Below are positions 23,933-35,380 of a DNA stretch of 64,000 bases, piece by piece. Made by a program: the position numbers and the translations under genes. The stretch is from contig JBBPUQ010000001.1 in NCBI GenBank assembly GCA_038501195.1, positions 3,224,001 through 3,288,000 on the forward strand, read 5' to 3'. This DNA is from Nemania diffusa. Its lineage: Eukaryota; Ascomycota; Sordariomycetes; Xylariales; Xylariaceae. The notes under the pieces are model-generated. The model saw only the letters and a list, made by a program, of their open reading frames with translations. It searched no databases and was not told the DNA's origin. Every line of letters begins with the position of its first letter. The stretch's first letter is position 1.

Positions 23933-25440
23933 GGCTCCAGCACGCGTGGGCGCGGTTAGGACCAGAAAGGAGGACCAGAAGGGAGGACACGAGAGAATCG
24001 TGCTACTATTTTACTTATATCGCTGTTCCCGTGGAAAGGGGACGAGACATGCAGCGCATTACTTCGGTCCTATCCATCAACGTCCCCGTCAGCTCCGGTA
24101 GAAATAAGGGTGGTGTTTGGTGGTATGTAGTGGTGGTGGTGCTGTTTGGTTTGGTTTGGTTTGATTTGATTTAGTTGACTTGACTTGACCCGGCTTGACT
24201 GGATTGGGAGAATCTGATTTGACAGGCGTGGGATTGAATGGAATAAGATAATTGGGGGACTGAGCAGGGAATCCCGATGATGCACATACATACGGTAGAG
24301 CATTCAATCAATTAATCAATCAGTCAATCGATCAACCATTCACTCACTTCCATCCCTGGTCGTCTTGGGTCTCACGAGACTTAATAAGGCGTAGGTATGC
24401 GTACGCATCGGCTGGGGACAACGATGGATGGATGGGTCGAATGAATGGTCCGATGTGATGGGCCTGGGTAGTGTAAGTAAGTAAGGCTGGATCCGCAGCT
24501 TTAAGCTTTAAGTTAGACAATGAAGAGTTCCATCTTAGTCTACGGTAGGCTAGCTAGCTACCAGGTAGGTATGTAGGTTATGTATGTAGGTACCTACATA
24601 AGTAGCGTGGGTTTGAGCATACCTCCTAATCCTTGGTAGGCAATATATGTATCTGCTAGGTAACGTTAAAATCCATTCCTTTTGCCTCTGAAACGATGAA
24701 TTAGGTTTGTTTGTACAGAATATGCCGCAGGTATCAAGGTTTAGCTAAACTATAATGGTACCTGAGAACACTGTTAGTGCACGGTACTCTGTCCAGCACC
24801 TGGATTGTGCATCATAACGTAGGTACCTCTGTCTGAACTGTTGGCAGTGCACAGCCACCGCCTAACCCCACCTACCCTCACCCTATCCATTATATATGGG
24901 CTTGGGCTATTTGAGTATTCTATCCCGTCTTACGTACTTCATGCCTCCTTATTGCGTACATGCTGCGGCATCTATCAAGCAGGGACTCTGGATCACAACA
25001 CGTATATACCATAGGGTTTGGAGATGCTGCGCCTAGGCAGTGTAATATATGTAACTAGAATAAGGTTCAGGCTAAGAGTAACAATCGGGCATATAAGCTG
25101 TAAACCCCTCCAAGCATCCATGTAGGTACAAGATAGTAGACTAAAGAATTTCTTCAGCTCTATCGAGAACTGTGTAAGCCCTTTTCCTGTACTTAAACTA
25201 GAAGTCTGAATTGTTTCGATAACTGAGTTGCTGTGGCATGTTTCCTCGGCATAATGTTGCTAATAGTCGTGCCTGGTAATCGTAGGTAGCTCCCAGTTAA
25301 CTAAATGTGCGTGCGAGGCTCTGCTGCTCTCGATAACTCTCCCGTATAATATCTTTAGGCGCTCCCCTGCGATATCTTCGCATTCTTCGATATAGGCACG
25401 AAGGTGAAGAGCCACTTGCATAAAATCATAAACACCTCAA
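23933..25440. other. Intergenic region with low-complexity tracts
   Basis: About 1.5 kb upstream of the UBTD-like gene and downstream of the DIM-5 gene. It contains a GGTTT/TTGAC-rich tract (about 24118-24200), an AATCAATC-type run (24303-24335) and TAGGTACCTA-like words (24560-24600). No supported gene. Confidence 0.5.
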
Positions 25441-26596
25441 TCACCAAAGGTAGCCTCGACATTTCTTGCTTCCACATAAGCATCGTGTCATGTCCTTCTG
25501 CTTCTCCGGATCTAGCGCGTCCATGTCCGAGTCGTCTACGCCGTCGACGTAATCGAATGTGAGCTCTTCCCCGCGCGGGATGTTGCGGATAGCGAAGAAC
25601 GCTAGGTCGTGGATGTGCTTGTCCGCATGATCGCCGACGCGAGCGAAAATGCGCAAGTTGGGGTCGCATGAATGGTTGATAAACCGTGTTGGGCCCGATA
25701 TGAACTCGCCATCTACCTCGAGCGGGGGGCCACGCAGGCGGTCGTCGAGCGAGTCCGGATCCGAGAATTTGTCGAGCGCGAAGAGGTACACGTCCTTTTT
25801 CTGCGCGATATGCGACTGGGCCCGGCGTTGGTTCGCCTCTTGCCCCGTGATGATCTCGCCCATGTACTTGTCCACGAACTGGCCCTTCTTGATATCCGCC
25901 ATGCTCCGAACGCCCCAGCCCCGATTTTTCGTGCGAAAGATCTGCAGCGGCACTTTGCGCCCCTTCTCCACCACGCGATTGGGGCAGAGCGACGTGCACA
26001 CGCAGCTTAGGTGGCACTCGTAGATCGGGTTGCGCGACGTTAGAATCTTGGAACGCAGGTGACCGGCTCTTGCGCCGCGAGTGTGGTATGCGTAAACCTT
26101 CTTCCGGAATCCGTCTTTGAAGTCCCTATAGCCGTCTTCCGGTTCTGGCTCGAGGTCCTCGTCGTCCTCATCTTCGTCGTCCTCATCCTCTGAACTGCCC
26201 TCCTCGACATCCTGCAAGCAGGTGCAGGTGTTATACTGGCAATCGTCGTCCTCTTCGCACTCGCAACCCGAGAGAAACTCTCTCCTAGTTGGCGCAACGT
26301 CGTCGGCGCGAATGGACTCGTCCATAAAAGTGAAGCTGGGTTGGATAATGGTGTCATCTTCGTCGTTGACAATCGTAATAGGGTACCGCTCATGCGTCAT
26401 AAAGACACGGATCTGGCACCAGTGGCAACGCTGCTTCTCAGCTATAGGACCCTGCACGTAGCCGAAGCAAGATGGTGAGCTCAATTCGATTTGTGAAGCG
26501 GGCTACATCCCAGATCTCATGTCTCAGGTCTCAGGTCTCAGATAAACCTACCTCGTCGCCATGGTGGAAGAAGTGGCGTCGCATAGCTTGTTCCAT
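25441..26596 (-). CDS. dim-5: Histone H3 lysine-9 methyltransferase, DIM-5/KMT1/Clr4 type
   Basis: SET-domain enzyme that trimethylates H3K9; in Neurospora DIM-5 acts upstream of HP1 and DNA methylation of RIP-mutated DNA. Two exons (26596-26552, 26451-25441; 100-nt intron) give 351 aa. The short first exon MEQAMRRHFFHHGDE matches the family N-terminus. Pre-SET cysteines run from SGCECEEDDDCQYNTCTC to YECHLSCVCTSLCPNRVV. SET motifs are NRGWGVRS, FINHSCDPN (near residue 274) and ELTFDY, and the post-SET is CLCGSKKCRGYLW at the stop. A run of about 20 Asp/Glu residues is inserted in the middle of the pre-SET domain (about residues 93-115). There is no chromodomain, as in N. crassa DIM-5. Confidence 0.95.
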
Positions 26597-27766
26597 CTCG
26601 ACTCTTTGCCCTATCGCGAGGGTTGCGGATGCTTATCATGGATGGTCTTGCGGGGGTCTCGAGTGCTTGTGTGCTGTAGTAGATGCAACCTATCCATATT
26701 CATGGATCATTCAGTCATTCGGCTGAGGTTATGAGATGCTTTGGGTTCGTCTCCTCAGCGCGAAGACATGAAAGTATCCAGGCAAAAGTAGGACGGCATG
26801 CCTCAGTGAGGGTGACAATAAAGTAATGAACGCGACGCGCAGGGAAGTACCTACCTGGTAGCTCGGAATGGTCCACTTTCCTAGATAGGTAAACACTTAT
26901 CTAGATAAAGCTTGTGGGGACATTATACTACTTCAACCGCTTACACCTTCAGTTGTTATACTTGAACCCGATGCAGATTTATTTTACTTTTCTACTTAAT
27001 TTTAGTATAGAAATCGATGCAGGTCCGTAAAGCCTGTAGATTCCAGAAGCTTGTGGGTTTCAGAAGGCCTGTTGCCCTTCCAGAAAGGTTACAAGCCTTC
27101 CAGTCTCCCTCAATCTCCCTATTCTAAGTAGTGATCTCGTCGGATAAAAGACCGTCTTCGTGATACAGCAGGGGATTGGAATAACATGATGCTGTGGCAT
27201 CAGACATCTTAATTGGCCTCTTACATATATATAGATACGAGGATAGGGGCAACAAGGCACAAGGAGTATGCATACTAATGCCACAGGCTGGCTGGTCGTC
27301 CACACACTACCTAGATAATTAATAGCCACTGTACCCCTATTATCAGGTAACGAAGGCTCGTCCTAGAATTGAGATACCCGCCTTGGTGTTTACATACAAT
27401 TCACCATGGATTGTACGAGAAAGTCTACTACTTAGTTCTATTATTACGTTAGTAGGAAAGCAATTAGCTCGTCGATCTCCATAGTAATATTGAACTCATG
27501 TGGAGGGTACTAGCATCATACTTCCTTGCATGTGCCATATTCCACAAACCCCGCAGCGATAGATTTACACGAGGTTACAATATATATAGTAGCCTGTACG
27601 CCGGGGGGATTAGAGTAATAGGTGTTCTAGATATCAAAGCCCGCATCCTAGAGAAACATCCGTCTGTCGACTTTTATAAATTTGCTGAAAGCTAACTCCC
27701 AGTCACTCCTGAAGCCAGCCACTACTGCGTATCTAAGCACCAGCGTCTTGTTCGAGCCACATTGCT
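26597..27766. other. Intergenic region upstream of the DIM-5 gene
   Basis: About 1.2 kb of AT-rich DNA containing the DIM-5 promoter. The DIM-5 intron next to it carries a small CTGAGAC repeat. No supported gene. Confidence 0.5.
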
Positions 27767-27810
27767 TACTATGACAGGTACGGATACTACTTACAGCCGA
27801 CGCCTAGGGA

Positions 27811-28694
27811 GGGCCATACGTACAGACCACCGACAAAACTATTCCTTCTCCACTTTCAGTTTTTAGTTTGTAGTTTTTAGAAAATTAATATCGCAAGAAC
27901 TGTATAAAGCAATAAATTAATTCAATTTATTGTACAAAATAATATATTTTTAGCTTAATTAAACTTTGACTTGATTGAATTAATTGACCTGGTTGATATG
28001 ACTGACTTGGTTGAATTGACTGACCTGGTTGAATTTACTGACCTGGTTGAATTGACTAGACCTGATTAATCTGACTAGACCTAACTAGACCTGACTGACC
28101 TGATTGACCTGATTGACCTGACTGACCTAGTTGAATTGACTAGACCTGACTGACCTGACTGAATTGACTGACCTGACTGAATTAACTGACCTAATTGACC
28201 TAACTAGACCTAACTGACCTAGTTGACCTAACTAGACCCGACTAAACTGGTTGATCTGGTTAACTTAACTAGGTCAGTCAAGTCTAGTCAGGTTAACTAG
28301 GTTAACTAGATCGACTAGGTCAATCAGGTTAATCAGGTCAATCAGGCCAATTAGGTCAGTTAATTCAACCAGGTCAGTCAGGTCAGTTAATTCAACCAGG
28401 TCAGTCAGGTCAATTATGTTATAAGCTATGTGTGTGATCTAGCCTGTTGATCGTACAGCTTAGTCAGCCGTTGTTTTCTCGGTCGCAGCACGTTTAATCC
28501 ACTTGTAAACCAAGTTAAATTATATTAATTAAGCTAATATTTAAACAGTTTAAATAAGAATTATATTTTATAAGTAATATTAGCAATATTAAATGCTAAT
28601 TATTTTAAGATGTTACTTGATTTTTTTAAAAACTGAAAACTAAAAACAGAAATTGGAGAAAAATAGTTTTGTCGGTGGTCTGTACGTATGGCCC
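27811..28694. mobile_element. Fold-back, MITE-like element with long terminal inverted repeats
   Basis: The ends are inverted repeats: GGGCCATACGTACAGACCAC... at 27811 returns as its exact reverse complement ending at 28694. The first 33 bases match perfectly and homology continues with a few mismatches to about 80 bp through a TTTTTAGTTT-rich stretch. The interior (27960-28420) is a long tract of roughly 10-bp units like TTGACCTGAC; units point one way to about 28265 and the reverse complement way after it, so the whole element can fold into a giant hairpin. It contains no coding sequence. A clean target duplication is not visible; a more distant CAGGT pair (27775 and 28717) could be the true ends. 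Confidence 0.7.
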
Positions 28695-28730
28695 ACCGTC
28701 GACGCCACTTACACCTGTATTCAGAAGGTC

Positions 28731-29101
28731 CGGCTCACCAGTGGCTACTCCTCAGGGTTTAGGCAACGCTATCGCCCTCGCGGCCCTTGACCGAGGTGAC
28801 ATTGTTGCGCCACAGCGCACGATGCGGTGTCGGAGCAAGGCGCCCTGACCGTGGGAGAGTCAGTATATAACGTCACCGGGACGCCATACTCTCGGCAGCA
28901 ATTGTGAAGCTCACGTTGTGCGTCTGCGGCCACACCGACGTCACCGTTAGCAACCCCATGAATGCTCTCTCAGGTAGTGTTGAGTGCAGCCACGAGGAGG
29001 TAGACAAGACAGGAGCTGCCGCCGATCAGCAAAGATGCATATCGGCTTGTTGGAGGGAACCTGAAGACGCACCCGGACCTAGCTACAGCAACAAACTATG
29101 A
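28731..29101 (+). pseudogene. Short-chain dehydrogenase/reductase (SDR) gene relic
   Basis: Two plus-strand pieces recall a classical SDR. Bases 28731-28816 read PQGLGNAIALAALDRGDIV, like the nucleotide-binding GxxxGxG region of a typical SDR. Bases 28904-29101 read GHTDVTVSNPMNALSGSVE followed by SHEEVD, like the usual GxxDVLVNNAG strand-4 motif and what follows it, with NNAG changed to SNPM. The piece between is frameshifted and about 250 bp of expected sequence looks lost. It begins immediately right of the fold-back element. No catalytic Ser-Tyr-Lys part is visible. Confidence 0.5.
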
Positions 29102-29746
29102 TCATGCATTAGTCTCGGGTCTCATTCACGTTACTTTCATCCTGATTATTCATAATCAAAGCTAACATCCTTTGAGCCAGTCAATTACCGATACAACAAC
29201 GGTCTTGTAGGTCCTTTAGATGTTTAGACCAATCCCTTATCGCCAAAATCACAGAGTAGTGTAGGTAGTTGTGAAGTCCAAGCCTTATTATTCCCTTCTC
29301 CGATATTAGGTACCCAGCTTCACGGCTAAGGCAGTGACTCAACCCCCGCAATATACTAAGAAAATAAGTGCTATGATACATTGCTGACGGGCGCTAGGTC
29401 AGCTTTCCAAGAGGCAAAAGATTTCCTTATCCTACCCAGCCCATACACTCAACTATGTATTATCACTCACTAGGCAAGTTGCTGAGCGGCAGTGTTATGT
29501 CTTATAGACCCAGCCCAAAGCACGAATCGCAGCACAAGGGAAATGGTTATAATATCGAATTATTAAAGATTTGAACGTTTACTAAGAACACACGCAATCA
29601 CCTTAATCGAGAGTTAAATTATCCTTCCATTACTCACTAGTAATTACAATAGCTTAGTTGGTGCCAGCATTTCCCGTAACAAAAGTTATATATTGCCCCT
29701 ATTTTCCGACGTAGGAGATCCTGAACTTCAACACCCATGTGTGCAA
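29102..29746. other. Intergenic region
   Basis: About 650 bp of AT-rich sequence downstream of the FAD oxidoreductase. No supported gene. Confidence 0.45.
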
Positions 29747-31659
29747 CTAATGCATATCAGTGGGTAGTTTCTGCCCACCTGGCACAAGACGTTGGAAAAC
29801 ACTATGGGGGTCGTATACTTTCTGGACTGCGAGCATCTTCTGGACGTTCTCGGGGCCATAGCTCTCGATGGCGGCTTGATCGTAGGCTGAGTACGGCAGC
29901 ATGCTTTGCACACGGTTAATATTCATAATATCGATATATAAATTCAAATTCAGTAAGGGATCAAGAGATCAGAAGACGGATCAGACGAAAAAGAGTATTA
30001 GGATGGGACGATGACTAACATAAGTCGATGCAGCAAATTCCTTTTTTCGGTGAGGGCTATCATGGACTCCACAAACTCCTTATGCGCGGGCAAGACCTCA
30101 TCGATATCGTCTAGGCTGTCGAAACTAACGCCGAAATATATCACTAATAGGCTAGTCAATGTCATACATACGATACCTAGGAGGACACCAACTACCCTAC
30201 AGCATCCTAGTTGAACTTACCCGCAACAACTCTGTTTCCGATATTCTCGAGACCTAGACTATTCCCCCCGTTTTTGATCCCCTCCTGTACGGCGCGTGGC
30301 GTGATCGGCATGTTGACGTGGAGGCAGTAGAAACCTGAGATATGCTGGAAGTTTTGGCACCAGGCATGGAAATGGGCCCAGAAATCTTTGTATAGCTGAG
30401 CGTTTGCATAGGCCGTGAAAACACGCTGTGCTTCTCTAGACGGACAGAACCGCGGTTAGTTCTTGATAATGAACATACTACAGAAACCAACCGTAAAAGC
30501 TTACACTAGACCTGATGGGAATTCACTGTTGTCCAACTCAACTGATAAGTTGTAGTACTGTCTGTTGCGTAATGTACTTTTGTAGGCGGGAATATCGAGC
30601 CAACCTTGCATGATCTCGGGCAAGTTATTGACACCTTGATTATACACGACAGGGTTAAAGCTTATGGCTTCGTTAGTAGATGCGTTATAACCATACTGAG
30701 GCAATGCATGTGTCAAAGTATCATCAACGGCTTGTCGTATTTGATAATCATAGATGACATCTGCGACCTGATCGAAGGACGACTCGGCGTAGTACAGTAT
30801 CCCGCCGTATATAGAGCCTTCAGTGGGCTCGGTGCGAAATGTGAAAGCAGTAACGACACCGAAATTGTTATTGCCTCCCTTAAGGGCCCGGAACAAATCT
30901 GTGTGGCTTGTTGCGTTGGCGTTAACAACAATGGCGTCGGCCAGCACAACTTCGTAGTTGATGATGTTATCTATAGCCAACCCATTCTTGTTCACGAGGA
31001 AATTGATTCCACCACCAAGAGCCATGCCGAGCCCGACCCTTTGGTATCGCCCAACCATAGCCGTCAAATTATGGGGGTCTAATCCGGCGTATATATCTCC
31101 CATATTATTTCCCGCGCCCACGATGACGCTTGTCTTATCGTCGTTGATCTCGAACCGCTTGAGATTCTTCATAGACATTAGTATCCCATCATGGATATTA
31201 GCGGCACCAGGGATGGTGCTACGGCCACCGCCCTTTATAGAGAAAGAGCATTCGTTCTCCACGAAAAGTTTCACAGCTTGTGCCACTTCATCTGTTGTGT
31301 CGGGGAGGAAGACACAGGAGGGTCCAAGTTGTTCAGTGGAAGCTAGTTGGAAGCAAAGAGGGTTGATTAGTGGGCTGAATACGCACAGATACAGAAAAGA
31401 GAACAGCTTACACCAGAAGTCTTTCTCTTCAGCCTTGTAGGTAGATGTATTACTAGTGAAGATATCATTCTGAAAGAGCCGAGAAATAAGACCACACTAG
31501 ACAGCCAAGTCCCAAGTATTAGTAACACTAAGACGGCCATAAGTAATGAAAAATACTATAATTGGTCGATCTTACACATTGTACTGATGTGATAGCACTA
31601 GTAAGCTGTAGGCCACTGCTAAGAACAAAGAGACCAGCGCCTAGTTTGGATAATGGCAT
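29747..31659 (-). CDS. Secreted FAD-linked oxidoreductase, berberine-bridge-enzyme-like (PCMH FAD domain)
   Basis: Six exons (31659-31576, 31496-31412, 31342-30505, 30435-30221, 30176-30020, 29903-29747) join in frame to 511 aa. A signal peptide (MPLSKLGAGLFVLSSGLQL) leads into the FAD-binding domain: FSIKGGGRSTIPGAANI, GMALGGGINFLVNKNGLAID and FRALKGGNNNFGVVTAFTF. The C-terminal BBE box ends SYGPENVQKMLAVQKVYDPH and FQRLVPGGQK. Family members oxidise alcohols, sugars or alkaloid-like metabolites, often in secondary metabolism; the substrate here is unknown. In the motif that normally holds the His covalently joined to FAD (GGH), this protein has Arg97 (GGR). Intron 4 is only 44 nt and intron 5 ends CAAAG, so those junctions are less certain. 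No cluster partners sit beside it. Confidence 0.85.
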
Positions 31660-33958
31660 GATTATAGAAGAAAGTTTAATTGTATGACATGATGACAATA
31701 AGACCATAGAGCCCCCAACAACCTTAAACTCCGGTACTTGCCTCCATATATGGCGTGCAGTCCAAAAATTCCCGGCCTCGGAGCTTGGCACTATCAATTT
31801 GTACTTGGGGATTCAGCGAATCAGCTTAAGAACTCGGGGTTTCTGCAAGCCGCATGATGATTCGGGAGTCGCGAATGCCGGAGTCATATAATCCATAACG
31901 CCTCGAGACCTAGATGATTTATTGAACGCCACTTACTAATGCTATAAGCCAATCTAGTTTCGAGTTGTGAGCCAAGATCTTGAACACCCCTTTGCTTCTT
32001 ATCTTATGACGCAGTATTCATTGTTACGGATCAATCCAAGGTCCTAAAGTAGAAATAATGTAGATAGAAAAATGAAAAACATTTAGTCCTTTAAAGTATA
32101 TTTTTGACGATTTCCCGCCCCATACGAACAAGTTTGCTTAACGGGGTGCCAGGGCGACAGAGGAGATATAATTCCCTTTTACCCCGATCATATTTTCACT
32201 ACTCCTGATCTCGCCTAACGTCTTCCCTGTTGAATAGTAGGTTATGAGCAATAGATGTATTGCATATATTGATGAATATTAGGTTAAGGAATAAGTCTAG
32301 ACTCTATATGATGAGGTGGTACCTCTAGTATATATGGCAGATGTGTGTGGGGCGAAGTACCCAGCCACCGGCTTTACCAGCCACCCATATTTCAACATTC
32401 CCGATAGGGTGTCTCTGATCAATTCGATAATTTTCCTAACTACGGCTTCCGAAGCCAGGTAGGTGGCCTAGCCCATACTTGTCGAATAGGTCTCAATATA
32501 GCCCGAAGCGCAGAAGCATCATGAGGTACAAGCTCTCGATCGTTTCGCTCTTTGTGAAGTCTACGCTGTTCACCCAGCTTCCCATCCCCTTCTCCCCCTT
32601 GCCCTAGGACTGGTCGATCTTCGATCTTAGCAGCAGGGATGACTGACGAACCACCTTAATGATAGCTCATACTACCATGCAGATGTGACTCTCAATTTTG
32701 ATTTATTCGTTGAACTACCATTGAGATTGAGACTGTAAATCTTAGGCGATAAAGTAACTAGACCCTATACGGTGGTTGTATCTCTGATTTTAGCTATTAT
32801 AGGGGACCTCTGGTTCCCCCTCAGGGACCTAGAGGGCCAGGAATCAATTGAATCTATCCATTGAGTGCTGTACTACACCCTTCTTCCTACCTACTGCAGG
32901 TCTTCTATTCACTCTTTGACATAGTGCCTTGACACTACAGAATAACCTTAGCTACCGACAACATAGGAGGAAGCTCATTTTGCTGCTGTCCGTCAAGCTA
33001 ACCTGTAGCATAACTGGACTTCGATATTTTATATATACTTGTTTTAAGCTTAGAGATAATTCACGATGTCGGATGGCTATGCTCAAGGATGCTTAGAGGA
33101 CAGCAAATAGATTTCATACACTATGGGTATATGTCGGTCAGAGTCTCTCGGCTAACCCCGGGTGTTATTAAACCAACCATTGATTCTTGCATTGCTTCAA
33201 TGTCTCGGGGCACGGCCAAGAGGATAGTAGCCTCCTCACAGGAGCGGGAAGATTCGCGAGAGAAGCGACCTGAGTAGAAACTATGTAATAGAGTTTTAAT
33301 CGCCCTTCCATTCTATATTATAGTAGAGATTTTGTTCCGCAGAACTGGATTTAAAAGGATTCTATGGATATATGGATCAGCTTGTCACCCTCTGACTCTG
33401 TCTGTGTGAACGGTAATGCTATGACAATGCTTAGAAATCATCTTGTGAAACGCGTTTCCCACATATCACAACATAACCATGAGATAGAGCAGACTAAACA
33501 CGCTAACTAATTATTAATAATATAAACTAAATTTTGGAATAAAGAAAGCTAGAGAAGAATTTATATTAAAATGGAAACATAACAAGTCATTGCTAGCGGT
33601 TGAATTATTTCACAAGTTATAGAAATATGCATATTTGACGAAGATATGAATCATAAAGGCTAAGGAAAATACATTCGAAGGTAATAGGTTATATCTCCTA
33701 TTAGTCAATACACGTTGTAGTTAGTTAATAGAAAAGTATAGAATGTGGTAGTACTACATAATAAGTATTTAGTGAAACAAGTACTTAGGTACCTCTATCA
33801 CACCCAAACCCAATAAATCTAGCGGATTGAATGCATGTATTACCTATAGTTGCCCTGTGTTAACCTTGGTAACTAGGTATCTGGCAGTTGCCTAGGTGAA
33901 CCGAAAAGCGCGTTCCTTTGAAAACTGCTCTTCTATCTAGCTGATCGCTTCTTCCCTT
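31660..33958. other. Gene-poor AT-rich region
   Basis: About 2.3 kb with many stops in all frames and no recognisable domain. Words such as TATATAG and TAGGTACCT recur. It contains the promoter of the FAD oxidoreductase at its left end. Confidence 0.45.
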
Positions 33959-34113
33959 CTCAACCCAAACTACAACTCAACCCAAACTACAACTCAACCC
34001 AAACTACAACTCAACCCAAACTACAACTCAACCCAAACTACAACTCAACCCAAACTACAACTCAACCCAAACTACAACTCAACCCAAACTGCAACTCAAC
34101 TCAAACTGCAAAC
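33959..34113. repeat. 17-bp minisatellite, about nine copies
   Basis: The unit CAACCCAAACTACAACT recurs every 17 bp from 33961; the first eight copies are nearly identical and the last has G for A and a C-to-T change. It ends 26 bp before the ATG of the RNase H gene, so it lies in its 5' UTR or core promoter. The transcribed strand would be G-free and unstructured. Confidence 0.92.
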
Positions 34114-34138
34114 ACAAAGCGAATTCCTCATCAACATC

Positions 34139-34618
34139 ATGGTTTATATTATGGAATTCTACGTCGACGGTGCCTGTCGCGGCAATGGCAAGCCCGGAGC
34201 TATTGGTGCTGCAGCTTGTTGCTACGTCCGAAAAAACGGCTCATTTAATGTCCGGACGAAGCGCCTACGACGGCGCCCGGCCCCGACGAATCAACGAGCT
34301 GAGATCACGGGTATCATCGAGGCTCTCCTATGGGCTTTTGAAAGATCCAAGAAGCTCCATTCTTCCCCCTGGCTAGATATCCGCATCCACACCGACTCAA
34401 AATACGCTATAGGTTGTATGACCACTTGGATCGATAAGTGGGCGAACAACGGATGGGTCAATTCGTCGGGCAACGAGGTTGCCAACCGGGACATAATTGA
34501 ACTCGCCTATGAAATCGAAGATATGGTTAAAGAGATAGGTACGGTGAGCTATAAGTGGATTCCGCGATCAAAGAACACATTGGCGGATTCCTATTGCAAC
34601 GAGATGCTCGACGAATGA
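34139..34618 (+). CDS. Stand-alone ribonuclease H type 1-like protein
   Basis: Intronless 159-aa protein that is essentially one RNase H fold, cleaving RNA in RNA-DNA hybrids. Metal-binding residues are present in order: Asp10 (FYVDGACRGNG), Glu55 (TNQRAEITGIIEAL), Asp86 (IHTDSKYAIGC) and Asp150 (NTLADSYCNEM). The loop that in bacterial RNase HI carries the catalytic-assist His (GHSG) is here IPRSKN, so the His is absent. There is no hybrid-binding domain and no mitochondrial signal that I can see. It could be a minor fungal RNase H or one captured from a retroelement; no retroelement parts flank it. The upstream minisatellite is close enough to affect expression. Confidence 0.85.
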   Translation: MVYIMEFYVDGACRGNGKPGAIGAAACCYVRKNGSFNVRTKRLRRRPAPTNQRAEITGIIEALLWAFERSKKLHSSPWLDIRIHTDSKYAIGCMTTWIDKWANNGWVNSSGNEVANRDIIELAYEIEDMVKEIGTVSYKWIPRSKNTLADSYCNEMLDE

Positions 34619-35380
34619 AGTATTTCATAACTCACGGTTGACTCAAATGTATGTACTTCCGAAAGTCTCGTGAGCAATACTAACTATGCATTAGTGTCAG
34701 ACAATGCCGACGACCATACCACCATAACGTTGACGACCACCCCCCAGCTATGTAGGCATAGGACCGAGATTCCTTGAATCCTAGTTGTGCCACGGCCTGG
34801 AGCACAATCACCAACACAATTTATTGTTCCTCGACACAGAACTCGTTGATTTTGTTACGCAGACAAATAACAAGAGATCCATACTTGAGAGCAGAGCATG
34901 TTGGGACTTTATGACAAGAATAGATGTATGTTACTGGAAATGAAAGAAGAAAGGAAAACGATTTGTTATAATAACGCCCCTTATTCCTCGTATTCAACAT
35001 GCCAAACTAGAGGGGTAACAAAAACGTGAAATCGTTTAGGTCTCTATGCTTAACCCCGCCGTATAGAATTATAATCTGGAGGTAACTTTGTAGATCATAG
35101 AGACGGAAAGGTTGGCTTTGTACCAATATTGATGCCTCACGTAGCTCGATGTTCGCTTAAAGAAGTGATTACTCAGTGACAGGTATGTTGTCTAGAACAT
35201 CGCGTGTATCCCTCATCTTTATTAAGGGTCTATCGTCACTTATATGTTAGTCAATATTAGAATACAACTCTTCCTAAACTATATTCTGTGTGAAAAATCG
35301 GCGCAAGATCTTACTTCCTCATAATTTCTTATTTAGATTATACATCTAATCGTAAGAGCACTCTCACACCCACGCTCCTT
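34619..35380. other. Intergenic region between convergent genes
   Basis: About 760 bp of AT-rich DNA between the RNase H gene (+) and the surface-protein gene (-). No supported gene. Confidence 0.45.

Noticed and set aside
26474..26484. Start of the DIM-5 reading at 26484
   Set aside because: That start would be TTG inside an intron. A real ATG exon at 26596-26552 with the family N-terminus and a good splice pair replaces it.
27775..28717. Alternative outer ends (CAGGT) of the fold-back element, making it an hAT insertion
   Set aside because: The flanking 8-mers (tactatga and tattcaga) match at only five of eight bases and the outer 35 bp align poorly, so I kept the inner ends.
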